Part shown: in pieces, positions 7,969 to 15,847 of the stretch
Position numbering within the stretch: the stretch's first letter is position 1
How the letters are laid out: every line of letters starts with the position of its first letter
Assembly: GCA_015522695.1 (NCBI GenBank)
Contig: WALT01000008.1
Span: forward strand, 1-38,088
Direction of reading: 5' to 3'
Length of the DNA: 38,088 nucleotides
DNA from: Nitrososphaerota archaeon
GTDB lineage: Archaea; Thermoproteota; Nitrososphaeria; Conexivisphaerales; Conexivisphaeraceae
Program-made: the position numbers and the translations under genes
The notes under the pieces: generated by a model
Told to the model about the DNA's origin: nothing
Databases searched by the model: none
Seen by the model: the letters and a program-made list of their open reading frames with translations, nothing else

Positions 7969-8583
7969 ATAATAGACAGACCCCTCGCAGCCTATATCAG
8001 AGTGTCGACGAGGAAGCAGGAGACCGAGAATCAAGTGATAGCGATAGGGGGATGGCTCGAGGCGCGCGGACTTGGCTGGGATGATGTGGACTACAGGTTT
8101 GATGATGTAGAGAGTGGAGCTGAGGATAGGAGGCCCGGATTCACCGAACTCTGGAGGCTTGTGAGATCGGAGAGGGTTGGAAGCATCGTCGTCTTTGAAC
8201 TATCGAGGCTGAGCAGGAGACAGCGTACACTGATAGATTTTCTCTATGATTGTGTGGAGAGAGGGATCACTGTGTATTCAGTGAAGGAGAGCTATCTGAG
8301 CGACTGGATGTCCGATCCTCGGAGTCGCACGATAATAGTAGGTCTTCTGTCGATACTCTATGACCTGGAGCGGCAGATGATAAGCGAACGCACGAAGGCT
8401 GGTCTGGAGAGGGCCCGTACTCAAGGTAAGAGGGTCGGCAGGCCACGTAAAATAACTGAAAGGGAAAGAAGGGAGATAGCGAGACTACGTCACCTTGGGG
8501 TTCCCATGACCAAAATAGCTGCGATGTATGACGTCAGCCCCAGGACGATAAAGAGAAGACTCATTGAGTGGGGATCAGCCTAG
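7948..8583 (+). CDS. Serine recombinase (resolvase/invertase type) with C-terminal HTH
   Basis: Small serine recombinase of 211 residues. AAYIRVSTRKQETENQ carries the nucleophilic Ser within the Y-x-R-V-S-T motif. FDDVESGAEDRRPGFTELW and VVFELSRLSRRQRTL are the conserved catalytic-core arginine blocks. LERQMISERTKAGLERARTQ is the long dimer E-helix, and GKRVGRPRKITERER leads into a C-terminal helix-turn-helix (GVPMTKIAAMYDVSPRTIKR). The size and order match Tn3/gamma-delta resolvase and Hin-type enzymes, not IS607 (N-terminal HTH) or large integrases. Probable role: site-specific resolution or inversion of DNA, perhaps a remnant of a mobile element. It is convergent with the next gene (4-bp overlap of stops). 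Confidence 0.93.
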   Translation: MVSQILSIIDRPLAAYIRVSTRKQETENQVIAIGGWLEARGLGWDDVDYRFDDVESGAEDRRPGFTELWRLVRSERVGSIVVFELSRLSRRQRTLIDFLYDCVERGITVYSVKESYLSDWMSDPRSRTIIVGLLSILYDLERQMISERTKAGLERARTQGKRVGRPRKITERERREIARLRHLGVPMTKIAAMYDVSPRTIKRRLIEWGSA

Positions 8584-9260
8584 CTCTTCTTGGTCAGGAT
8601 CTTCTCGAGTTTAGACACTCTGACCTTCAGATCCGCGATCTCATCGAATATCACCCTCCTGAGTTCCTCCCTGGTAAGCCTGCCCTCCTCCCTGACAGCC
8701 TTTTCAACTTTATCGACCTTCTCCCCTACACTATCTACCTTCTCCCCAACTTTATCGACCTTCTCCCCTACACTATCTACCTTCTCCCCAACTTTATCGA
8801 CCTTCTCCCCTACACTATCTACCTTCTCCCCGAGCTCAGCTCTCGTGCTCCTGATCTCATCCCTGATGTCGAGCAGTATCGGTATCGCTTTGCCCCAATG
8901 CTCCATCTGAAATATCTGTATGGCCCTCTCTATGGGAGGGATCGTCCCACCGTAATCCTTCCACTCTATTGCCGATACCTTCGCTCTCTCGGGTAAGCTT
9001 CGTTGCAAAGAGCCAGCTAAGGCTTCAATCTGTTGACCATCGCCTTCGGCCAGCACCACTACGGCTTGCTCTCCCTTTACGAACTCGTTATAGACCATCA
9101 ATCTGTCTATACCCAACGATAAAGCCAAGTTCATTATCGCTACCCTAGCACCGACCTCATGTAATCTGGCACCTCTCGCCACTATCTTCCTTTTCACATG
9201 TATACCGCTGTGCAGGTGAGATATAAGCTGAACGCCTTCTGACTCGGAATCATTCCGCAT
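8580..9260 (-). CDS. Second acylphosphatase-like/coiled-coil protein
   Basis: Paralogue in architecture of the protein at 4598-5158. The N-terminal part KRKIVARGARLHEVGARVAI resembles the acylphosphatase first strand and loop with the Arg kept, and LMVYNEFV keeps an Asn at the expected place. A helical linker follows (PIERAIQIFQMEHWGKAIPI). Then comes a run of heptads alternating GEKVDSV and GEKVDKV, and a final amphipathic helix (IADLKVRVSKLEKILTKK). The coiled coil is stricter than in the first copy. Function unknown; the acylphosphatase fold may serve for ligand binding. It lies 67 bp downstream of a flippase-like gene on the same strand, probably one operon. The start is uncertain; ATG 9260 is listed, and a later GTG near 9201 would begin right at the domain. 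Confidence 0.7.
   Translation of the reverse strand: MRNDSESEGVQLISHLHSGIHVKRKIVARGARLHEVGARVAIMNLALSLGIDRLMVYNEFVKGEQAVVVLAEGDGQQIEALAGSLQRSLPERAKVSAIEWKDYGGTIPPIERAIQIFQMEHWGKAIPILLDIRDEIRSTRAELGEKVDSVGEKVDKVGEKVDSVGEKVDKVGEKVDSVGEKVDKVEKAVREEGRLTREELRRVIFDEIADLKVRVSKLEKILTKKS
8706..8831. repeat. Three 42-bp tandem repeats encoding heptads
   Basis: Units start at 8706, 8748 and 8790 and are nearly identical. Each encodes 14 residues (two heptads, one ending SV, one ending KV) of the coiled coil. The period equals that of the repeat at 4742 although the sequence differs. Confidence 0.9.
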
Positions 9261-9327
9261 ATACTGACCTACCGTTCATCCTCCTCTTCCTCGAATAATC
9301 ACCGGAAGCCTCCCTCGACATCTCATT

Positions 9328-10347
9328 TCACTGTGTGGACACGTGATCCTCAAATGAGCGGATTTCCTCCAGCTTGGTCGGCCTTATGTGCCTGGACTCC
9401 CTGAGGAATATCGCGAACGTTATCGTTAGATCTGTCGAAAGCACTAGAGCTCTGGAGAGCAGTACGGCCGCGACGGCAATCGCCCTCGGTACCCCGACCG
9501 CTATGTAGGCTAGGCTCATCCCCGTCTCCACAACACCGATAGAGCCAGGTATCCCCACAGAGCTCACGGTGAGCATGACGTACACGGGATACACGGCGAG
9601 CACGAGCGAATATGATATGGAATATCCGAGGGAGTAGAAGACCGCCATCTGTCCTGCGGCCCCACCCATCCACTGCGCCAGCATAGCAGCGAACGCTGTG
9701 ACCATGTTCCCTCTAGAGCCCCTGATCTCAGCCAGGCCGATTGCGATGTTCTCCATGGAGTCCGCAGCCTTCTCCCTTATCCCCTCAGCCACAGGCAATA
9801 CGTTCAGGACCTTTCTTATCTTGGTGATCATCATCTCGGGTGCTACCATCGTGAGGCCCAAGAGGATCAAGCCGATCACAGAGATAATAGCGTACAGCGT
9901 CTCGAGAGGGCCTGGGCTAATTCCCAGTGTGACGAATCCGGCGAGGAGCAGCAGGATGAAGCTCACCATGTAGAGGAACCTATGGACCGTGACGGAAGCT
10001 ATCGCCTTATGCGTAGGTATCGACATCTTGTTGCGTGCATACGCGACCCTCATGAACTCACCGCTTATCGAGGCGGATGGTATCGTTATGTCGCCGAATA
10101 TACTCAGGAGGCTCGCCTTTATCGAATCAGAGGGCTTAGGGAAGAGCGAGAGCGCCCTTAAGAGCTCATGCCATGCAGCTCCGAACAGGAGCATCGAGAA
10201 GATCTCGAGACCTACGGCTAGCACGAGAAGACCTGGGTTCGCCCTCTCGGCCACCTCGATGACCCCAGCCGGGTTGTTGAAGTAGAATACGGCGACCACG
10301 GCGGCGACACCCGCCATCAGCAACAACATTCTCCATCTTCTCTTCAA
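9328..10347 (-). CDS. Flippase-like integral membrane protein (UPF0104 type), second copy
   Basis: Polytopic membrane protein of about 339 residues in the same family as 2404-3339. It shows the block PSASISGEFMRVAYARNKMS and the late signature SSVGIPGSIGVVETGMSLAY, with about eight to nine hydrophobic helices. Family members are believed to move or modify polyprenyl- or lipid-linked substrates; the substrate here is unknown. The start is a TTG at 10347 preceded by a GGCTAGG stretch; ATG 10329 is an alternative. A TATA element (10382-10392 read on the minus strand) lies about 40 bp upstream. It is followed by the acylphosphatase-coiled-coil gene, suggesting a functional pair, because the first flippase copy also has such a gene nearby. 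Confidence 0.87.
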   Translation of the reverse strand: MKRRWRMLLLMAGVAAVVAVFYFNNPAGVIEVAERANPGLLVLAVGLEIFSMLLFGAAWHELLRALSLFPKPSDSIKASLLSIFGDITIPSASISGEFMRVAYARNKMSIPTHKAIASVTVHRFLYMVSFILLLLAGFVTLGISPGPLETLYAIISVIGLILLGLTMVAPEMMITKIRKVLNVLPVAEGIREKAADSMENIAIGLAEIRGSRGNMVTAFAAMLAQWMGGAAGQMAVFYSLGYSISYSLVLAVYPVYVMLTVSSVGIPGSIGVVETGMSLAYIAVGVPRAIAVAAVLLSRALVLSTDLTITFAIFLRESRHIRPTKLEEIRSFEDHVSTQ

Positions 10348-10381
10348 TTCCTAGCCTTGGCCGAGTTAAAGGCTGTCCATG

Positions 10382-10421
10382 CATATATAAATGGATGTGT
10401 ACGAGATATCTATTTATTATG
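10382..10421. promoter_or_regulatory. Divergent promoter region of flippase and sua5
   Basis: CATATATAAAT at 10382-10392 fits a TATA box for the minus-strand flippase. TATTTATTATG at 10411-10421 is centred 30 bp before the sua5 ATG (10446) and fits its TATA box. The assignment is by spacing only. Confidence 0.5.
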
Positions 10422-10445
10422 TAGTTATGAGCAACGAGGGCCAGA

Positions 10446-11066
10446 ATGCCCACCTTGTTCCATGTCGATGGTTGTGATGGCGCTCTTTCACGTGAGGCGA
10501 GGAGGGCAGTCGAGGAAGCGTTACGATCGGGGAATTTGATCGTATACCCGACCGATACCGTATATGGTCTCGGGTGTAACCCCTCGATCGAAGAAGCGGT
10601 GGGGAGGATCTTCGAGATCAAGAGAAGGCCTTCCAACAGGCCACTCCCTTTGCTCGTGACAAACCTGGAGGCCGCTGAGAGGATAGCAGTGTTCGACGAT
10701 GTGGCCTACAGGCTAGCCTCCAAGTTTTGGCCAGGAGCATTGACATTGGTCTTAAGGGCTAGGGTGCCAAGACCACTGCGTGGAAACACGATAGGAGTTA
10801 GGATCCCGAACTGCAGGCCAGCAGTGGAGGTCGCAGAGGCTGCTGGCGGCGCCATCATCGGGACGAGTGCGAACGTGTCCGGGACGCCTCCCCCTAGAAT
10901 GTTGAGTGAGACATTGGACCAGCTTGGCCCTCATGTGTCGATCGCGGTAGATGGTGGAGTTCTCCCGGGTATTCCGTCGACGGTATTGGATCTTTCTGGT
11001 CAAGAGCAGATCATTCTGAGGGAAGGTGCCCTTCCTTCCTCTAATATCCTAGAGGTTCTAAGATGA
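10446..11066 (+). CDS. sua5: Threonylcarbamoyl-AMP synthase (Sua5/YrdC/TsaC family)
   Basis: Makes threonylcarbamoyl-AMP from threonine, bicarbonate and ATP, the first step of t6A37 modification of ANN-decoding tRNAs; cytosolic. Family hallmarks are all present: the N-terminal LIVYPTDTVYGLGCN, IFEIKRRPSNRPLPLLV, FWPGALTLVLRAR, TIGVRIPNC, IIGTSANVSGTPPP, and the late block PSTVLDLSGQEQIILREGALP. At 206 residues it is a YrdC-domain-only form without the C-terminal Sua5 domain. The ATG at 10446 gives the standard short N-terminus. The last 26 bp overlap the convergent DUF2797 gene. Confidence 0.95.
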   Translation: MPTLFHVDGCDGALSREARRAVEEALRSGNLIVYPTDTVYGLGCNPSIEEAVGRIFEIKRRPSNRPLPLLVTNLEAAERIAVFDDVAYRLASKFWPGALTLVLRARVPRPLRGNTIGVRIPNCRPAVEVAEAAGGAIIGTSANVSGTPPPRMLSETLDQLGPHVSIAVDGGVLPGIPSTVLDLSGQEQIILREGALPSSNILEVLR

Positions 11067-11949
11067 GCTTATGTGCTGATGTGGATAGCTTGACGGAGAT
11101 CATACCTTCAGATCCCTCCAACAGGAGGAAGCCCTGTGAATAACCTGCGATCCTGTATTCGCTCCTCATGCTGGGTCTGCCGGGTTCGGGTAACCTGTAG
11201 GGCGACTCCACGTATAATAACCTCCGTTTCCAATCGATCCCGAGATCCATTGCCACCCTCTCAGCGACCCTAGCCAGGAGATCAGCTGCAGCCTGCCTAT
11301 CCCCCTCGACGAGCTTCCTCGGCCCCTTGTCGGAAACTCCAGCCTCCCTCGACAGTCTCATCTCGGCCTTCCTAGCCTTCAGGAGGCTATCGGTCTCGAG
11401 TATCACAGTCGCGACTAGGTGATGCTGCTCCGCCAACCTGTTCAGAAGCCTGAACGACCTGGTGAGTCCTACCTTCACCTTTCTTCCCCCATGTGCGACC
11501 ATATATATCGTATACTTGAGCTCCGTTCCCAGTTCTTCATCGACCTTTCTGCAGGCATCTAAGGACCAACCGGCCACGCACGTCTCATACAGTGCTCTGA
11601 GCGAACCGATATGTTCGTTACAGTAGCCCCTCGGAGTCCTCCTTGTACAATATCTCCTCTCGAGCGGATCGTCGTGCCTGTACAGAGATCCATCATGCCA
11701 CCTACAATAAGGAGGGTCCGCCTCGCCCATGACGAGCACCCTCGAGCTTGGACGGAGGAGAACGGATCCCCCATCCTTAAGGCTCTGAGCTAGGAGGCCG
11801 CTGAACTCCAACTCATGTCTCTCAAGCTTTCTACTCACACCGATATATGTCAGTAGCCCTTGGGGCTCTGTCTCCTCGATTCCCGCTAGCTTCGTCCTCT
11901 TGATGGCGACCCTCGCCACGAGCAACGGATGTATATGGCCGTAACCCAT
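11041..11949 (-). CDS. DUF2797 family protein
   Basis: Matches the DUF2797 pattern. An N-terminal beta-rich part is followed by a cysteine-containing segment (YCRWHDG, RRYCTRRTPRGYCNEH) that could bind a metal. Then comes YTIYMVAHGGRKVKVGLTR, which resembles a GIY-YIG-like core strand pair, followed by LNRLAEQHH and KAEMRLSREAGVSDK. No characterised function is known to me; a nuclease-like or zinc-binding role is speculative. The frame is open to 12000, but that would overlap the divergent methyltransferase. The ATG at 11949 (MGYGHIHPLLVARVAI), preceded by AT-rich sequence, is preferred. Confidence 0.75.
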   Translation of the reverse strand: MGYGHIHPLLVARVAIKRTKLAGIEETEPQGLLTYIGVSRKLERHELEFSGLLAQSLKDGGSVLLRPSSRVLVMGEADPPYCRWHDGSLYRHDDPLERRYCTRRTPRGYCNEHIGSLRALYETCVAGWSLDACRKVDEELGTELKYTIYMVAHGGRKVKVGLTRSFRLLNRLAEQHHLVATVILETDSLLKARKAEMRLSREAGVSDKGPRKLVEGDRQAAADLLARVAERVAMDLGIDWKRRLLYVESPYRLPEPGRPSMRSEYRIAGYSQGFLLLEGSEGMISVKLSTSAHKLILEPLGY

Positions 11950-11978
11950 AATTAAACTGGTGCTCCAAGTCCCAACTC

Positions 11979-12554
11979 GTGTCCGGCATACTCCTCTCAC
12001 TAGTTTACAGGCTGATGCCGCGAGGAACTTACAGGAGGCTTGCGATCGAGGTGGATACCTGTGGAGGACCGACGATAGACATCGGTGGAGGACCGGGTCT
12101 CTTAGGCCGTTATCTGTCTAGCTACTATGTAGACGTGGATCCTGAGATTGCACTTCTGAGGGAAGCATCCAGGAGGCCGAAAAGCAATGAAGTATTGGGG
12201 GTTGGCGAGGCCCTTCCCATTAGAGGTGGCTCCGCGGGATTCGTGGTGCTCATGGATACTCTCCACCATACGCTGGAGCCCGATAGGGTGCTCGAGGAGT
12301 CGACAAGGGTGCTCGCCCCAGGAGGCTGTATCGAGATCCTGGATGTCGATTCCTCCTCCAAGCTCTCCCGTCCACTGATCATCATCGAGAGGCTTCTCGG
12401 CTATCCAGCACGATTTATGAGTACCTCGTCTATCCTTGACGTCCTGACCAAACTGTATCTGAACGTGGAGATCGTCGATAAGGGATTGCTTTCCGTGAAG
12501 GTCAGGGCTAGAAAAGGGCGGCCGCAAGTATTATCGCCACAACCCCGCCCATGA
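11979..12554 (+). CDS. Class I SAM-dependent methyltransferase
   Basis: Small methyltransferase. TIDIGGGPGLLGRYL is the SAM-binding motif I, VDVDPEIALLREA carries the acidic residue that binds the SAM ribose, GEALPIRGGSAGFVVLMDTL is motif II/III, and VLAPGGCIEILDVD follows. The target is unknown; the UbiE-like layout is compatible with a small molecule or lipid. The start is either GTG 11979 or the ATG near 12014, which still precedes the SAM domain. The 3' end overlaps the convergent DUF1614 gene by 47 bp. Confidence 0.85.
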   Translation: MSGILLSLVYRLMPRGTYRRLAIEVDTCGGPTIDIGGGPGLLGRYLSSYYVDVDPEIALLREASRRPKSNEVLGVGEALPIRGGSAGFVVLMDTLHHTLEPDRVLEESTRVLAPGGCIEILDVDSSSKLSRPLIIIERLLGYPARFMSTSSILDVLTKLYLNVEIVDKGLLSVKVRARKGRPQVLSPQPRP

Positions 12555-13251
12555 ATATCCCGTCGAAGGTGCCAGCACCACCGATGCTCACGAGCCATGC
12601 CCTTATCCTGTCCCCATGGAGCCAAAGGTTCAGGACGTCAGCACCTAGCAGGGTACCGTAGACGGCGCTAACGTATGCGATCGAGGGCACGAGGAGGGGA
12701 ATTCCGATCGCAAGCGCCGCGATGAGTGAGAATGCGACGGAAGCCAACGGAGGTAGTAATCCTGGCACCACGACACCCACCCCATCCACGATCCTCGAGT
12801 ACTTGTATGTGATGAGCGCCACCGCCGCCGTCGAGACCAATAGGGCGACGATTCCGGATCGTCTGACGGCGATTCCGACAGCCATGAGCGTGGCGATCAC
12901 GAGAGGGATCATCGCCCCTCCGATGTTCACTGCTACCATGGATTCCTTGATACCATGTTTCGGCCTCGCGACTGGGACCGGGATGCCGAGGACGGTCATG
13001 AAGTCCATCTCGAGCCATTCCATCTCCACGAACTTGCTCTTCACGACCACGTTCAAGAACCCCAACAGGGGCGATAGGAATAGAAGCACGGTGGCAAGGG
13101 GAGCGACGACCGTTAGCCCCAATGGGGCGAGCGCATATAGGAGGGCCCTGGGTATCCAGAAGCCCCAAATGAAGGGAGCGAACAGGAGGAGGAAGAGCAG
13201 GGCTAGCACACCAGGGTGTGCTGGTGGTGCTATGATCAGCCTCCTTCCCAC
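12508..13251 (-). CDS. DUF1614 integral membrane protein
   Basis: Archaeal DUF1614 membrane protein of about 247 residues with seven to eight hydrophobic segments. Family-like elements are the N-terminal PPAHPGVLALLFLLLFAPF, the central VNIGGAMIPLVIATLMAVGI and the C-terminal VSIGGAGTFDGIFMGGVVAI. Function unknown. It follows ecfT by 41 bp on the same strand and could be read through from the ECF operon, but the family is not known as a transporter component. Confidence 0.8.
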   Translation of the reverse strand: MGRRLIIAPPAHPGVLALLFLLLFAPFIWGFWIPRALLYALAPLGLTVVAPLATVLLFLSPLLGFLNVVVKSKFVEMEWLEMDFMTVLGIPVPVARPKHGIKESMVAVNIGGAMIPLVIATLMAVGIAVRRSGIVALLVSTAAVALITYKYSRIVDGVGVVVPGLLPPLASVAFSLIAALAIGIPLLVPSIAYVSAVYGTLLGADVLNLWLHGDRIRAWLVSIGGAGTFDGIFMGGVVAIILAAALF

Positions 13252-13292
13252 GCCCTTCTCAGGGGGATCGTGGGGAAGATAAGTGTTGGCGG

Positions 13293-13952
13293 TTAGATGC
13301 CGAGTAATGCTAGGGTCACCGGGGTGAGGACTAGTATCAGGACCTCCACGAGATCCCTTGTCGTGATCGCGACCCTCCTCCAGAAAACCCTCTCGTCCGA
13401 GAACCCGCGGGACTCCATGGAGTAGCCTATGGATTCGGCTGCCCGATATGCATAGCCGATGATCGATATGGAGAAAGGCTTGATGAGCCTTATGACGTCG
13501 AGAGGTCCTCTATATAGGCGCCTCGATCTATAAGCCTCGATGATCAGATCTGCATACCCGACGATCCTAGTGGCCAGCAAGTAGGCCGTGTAGAAAGCAT
13601 AGGCCATGTCCGCCGGCATTATACGGGAGATGCCCTCGGCAAGCTCATAGGGCTCGGTGGATGCTGCGAAATAGGCTGAGATCCCCGCTAGGGTCAATAT
13701 CCTAGCTAACACGAGGACCCCTGTGGCCACAGGGTCGCCGCCCCTCCAGAGCGCCACCGCGGCATTAAACCAAGCTAGCCCCACCGCCAAGGGGCTGGCC
13801 ACGATGACGGCCTTGATCAGGATCCTGGGACTTCTCTCCAAAGATAATGCGAAGACCATGGAGAGCATGAGGAGGGCATAGATGGGACTCCTATACCACG
13901 TCAGGAGGCCCACGGCCACGATGGCAGCCGCCGACCTCGCCAGGGCCCTCAT
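13293..13952 (-). CDS. ykoC: ECF transporter T component (EcfT/YkoC-like)
   Basis: Membrane scaffold that couples the ATPases to the substrate-binding S component in an energy-coupling-factor importer. There are five or so hydrophobic segments, and the cytoplasmic helix carries the coupling motif YSMESRGFSDERVFW (a variant of the A-R-G signature) near the C-terminus. The start ATG overlaps the stop of the upstream ATPase gene by 4 bp. The gene order S, tandem ATPase, T matches ykoEDC, proposed thiamine-precursor (hydroxymethylpyrimidine) transporters. Confidence 0.85.
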   Translation of the reverse strand: MRALARSAAAIVAVGLLTWYRSPIYALLMLSMVFALSLERSPRILIKAVIVASPLAVGLAWFNAAVALWRGGDPVATGVLVLARILTLAGISAYFAASTEPYELAEGISRIMPADMAYAFYTAYLLATRIVGYADLIIEAYRSRRLYRGPLDVIRLIKPFSISIIGYAYRAAESIGYSMESRGFSDERVFWRRVAITTRDLVEVLILVLTPVTLALLGI

Positions 13953-15226
13953 ACCACCCTCACCTCATCCGGTCGCCCTTCGAACACGATCCTTCCGTCT
14001 GAGAGCACGAGGGCCCTGGAGGCCGTTTCGACGGCGAAGCCCACATCATGTGTTACAGCGATCACCGCCACCCCACGTCCAGCAGCCCTCTTCAACGCGT
14101 TCGCGACGAGCCTTTTGTGATAGGCATCCAGACCCACGGCTGGCTCGTCGAGGATCAGGATACAGGGATTCAGCGCCAGGGCAGAGGCCATGGCCACGAG
14201 CTTTTTCGTCCCGATGCTCAAGCTATACATGGGCCTCGAGATGGCCCATGAAGCCCCGACGAGCTCGAGGATTTTTTGAGGGCTTCCCCCGGTCCTGGAG
14301 ATCTTAAGGCTCAAGGCCACGTCCTCCTCAGGCGTGACTCCAGCGAAGAACGGATCGGGGTTCTCCGGCACGTAGACCACGGGACATCCCCTTCCCTTAA
14401 CCTCCCCTGAGCTCGGCTTCAAGAGGCCAGCCATAATCTTGGCGAGCGTCGTCTTCCCAACGCCGTTCCTTCCCATCACCGCAACGACCTCCCCCCCTCC
14501 CAATCCTAGACTCACCCCACGTAGCACGTGTTTCATCTTCCTCCCGTACGAAAACCATATTTCCCTGACCTCAAGGATCTGAGGGCCGCCCCCGGGTTTC
14601 TCAACTTCGGGGGGAAGAGGGGGGTTTGGGGCGAGCTCGACGAAATCCCTCCCCTCCCTCCTTTCATACCTCGCCTCGATAACGCTGCTGCCCCTCCTAA
14701 CGACCTCCTCCAGGAGCCCTTCCAATTCACGCTTAGTCGGGGGGTCCAGCCTGGCGGCAACGTTATCCAATAGCAGGACGTCAGGACCGTGCGCCATCGC
14801 GCTTGCTATAGCTACCCTCACCTTCTCACCCGAACTCAGCGTCCCGACGGGCCTCCAAGCCAGATGTTCAGCCCCCACATCCCTGAGGGCCTTAAGCGCC
14901 ATAGCCCTGATTTCATCCGGTTCAGCGCCCAAGTTCTCGAGGGTGAAGGCGACCTCGTCTGCAACGATGTAGGCGACGAACTGTCTCTCCGGCTCATCGG
15001 TGACGAATCCTATCTTGGCCGCCAGGCTCCTCCTGTCAGCATCGACGATCTCCAACCCATCGATCCTCACGCTCCCCTCGTATCCTAGGAGCCCGGCCAT
15101 GGCATGGAGGACGCTGGTCTTCCCGCTACCCGTTGGACCGATCAGGTCGAGCGCTTCGCCCTCCCCTAATTTGAAGGTCAGCCAGTCCTGGAGCCTTCCC
15201 GGTATCCTCGCATCGAATGAGATCAT
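13949..15226 (-). CDS. ykoD: ECF transporter ATPase, tandem-fused (YkoD-like)
   Basis: Two ABC ATPase domains in one chain of 425 residues. NBD1 has Walker A GPTGSGKTSVLHA and signature LSSGEKVRVA. Its Walker B reads VLLLDNVAARLD, with Asn in place of the catalytic Glu, and the H-loop region lacks the His (SVIEARYERR). NBD2 has Walker A GRNGVGKTTLAK and signature LSIGTKKLVAMA (weak). Its Walker B, ILILDEPAVGLD, and H-loop, VIAVTHDVG, are intact. Thus one composite ATP site (NBD2 Walker motifs with NBD1 signature) is complete and the other degenerate. It powers the ykoEDC-like importer at the membrane. It overlaps both neighbours by 4 bp, indicating coupled translation. Confidence 0.92.
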   Translation of the reverse strand: MISFDARIPGRLQDWLTFKLGEGEALDLIGPTGSGKTSVLHAMAGLLGYEGSVRIDGLEIVDADRRSLAAKIGFVTDEPERQFVAYIVADEVAFTLENLGAEPDEIRAMALKALRDVGAEHLAWRPVGTLSSGEKVRVAIASAMAHGPDVLLLDNVAARLDPPTKRELEGLLEEVVRRGSSVIEARYERREGRDFVELAPNPPLPPEVEKPGGGPQILEVREIWFSYGRKMKHVLRGVSLGLGGGEVVAVMGRNGVGKTTLAKIMAGLLKPSSGEVKGRGCPVVYVPENPDPFFAGVTPEEDVALSLKISRTGGSPQKILELVGASWAISRPMYSLSIGTKKLVAMASALALNPCILILDEPAVGLDAYHKRLVANALKRAAGRGVAVIAVTHDVGFAVETASRALVLSDGRIVFEGRPDEVRVV

Positions 15227-15780
15227 AGTGGGGACCGGCCCAGTGCACCAGCCCTTCTAGCCGCATCGACGAAGGCCTTGATGAGGAGGCCGCCCAGTAT
15301 AACCCCGCTGATGGCATATAGGATGAAGAGGGAGAGGTGCATCCAAAGCGGATAGAACCTGGCCTCCGGATAGAAGGGGGAGATGAGGATGTCGAATGGA
15401 TATGCGGCGATCGCCGGGAGCGCACCGGCGACGGCCATCGAAGCATAGTCCCATCTCTTGTATCTGAAGAGCCGGAAGCCGAGCTCGCTCATGATGCCCT
15501 GTGCTGGTCCATAGTAATACAGGAGGACGCTGTACGGGCTCAGGGCTAAAAGCTCTATTATCGACCCGATCGTCTCCCCCAGGAACGCGGCCCCTGGCTT
15601 CCTCACCACGTAACCGGCCAGCGTGGCGCCGATGAACCAGAGACCATATATCGCCGCTATACCGAAATGGCCGCCCACCGCTTGGATCGGCATCGCTATG
15701 ACATCGCTCACGAAGGCGAATATGGCGCCGGCGACGACGCTCATCGCGGCCACCATCGCTATGTCCCTGCCCGTATACAT
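15223..15780 (-). CDS. ykoE: ECF transporter S component, YkoE-like (thiamine/HMP)
   Basis: Membrane substrate-binding component of 185 residues with about five to six helices. The segments GGHFGIAAIYGLWFIGATLA, GYVVRKPGAAFLGETIGS and SPYSVLLYYYGPAQGIMSEL, and the FRYKRWDYASMAVAGALPA block, match the YkoE family, linked to thiamine or hydroxymethylpyrimidine uptake. First gene of the ECF operon. Its ATG at 15780 lies about 35 bp from a palindrome shared with the divergent thiR-like gene, which supports the thiamine assignment and suggests repression when thiamine phosphate is ample. Substrate choice between thiamine and HMP is not decidable here. Confidence 0.85.
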   Translation of the reverse strand: MYTGRDIAMVAAMSVVAGAIFAFVSDVIAMPIQAVGGHFGIAAIYGLWFIGATLAGYVVRKPGAAFLGETIGSIIELLALSPYSVLLYYYGPAQGIMSELGFRLFRYKRWDYASMAVAGALPAIAAYPFDILISPFYPEARFYPLWMHLSLFILYAISGVILGGLLIKAFVDAARRAGALGRSPL

Positions 15781-15803
15781 GCCGCTCGACTCTTTACTAA
15801 ACC

Positions 15804-15816
15804 AAGTTATAAAATT
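15804..15816. promoter_or_regulatory. Shared TATA region of the divergent thiR/ykoE promoters
   Basis: AAGTTATAAAATT is AT-rich on both strands and lies about 35 bp from both the thiR ATG (15848) and the ykoE ATG (15780). It can serve as TATA box in either direction. A weaker copy of the operator half (ACCAAGTTAT) overlaps its left edge. Confidence 0.5.
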
Positions 15817-15835
15817 TTAATAACCAGGTTATTAA
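15817..15835. promoter_or_regulatory. Perfect 19-bp palindrome, candidate ThiR operator
   Basis: TTAATAACCAGGTTATTAA is perfectly palindromic around a central A. It sits between the TATA region and the thiR start, and also beside the divergent ykoE promoter, the ideal place for a repressor to block assembly or transcription in both directions. The next gene encodes a ThiR-type regulator. Archaeal ThiR proteins are known to control thiamine genes through palindromic sites. That this site is the operator is inference. Confidence 0.75.
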
Positions 15836-15847
15836 TTATTAGGGGGT

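Noticed and set aside
4742-8831. CRISPR-like interpretation of the tandem repeats
   Set aside because: The 42-bp units are directly adjacent with no spacers and lie inside coding sequence.
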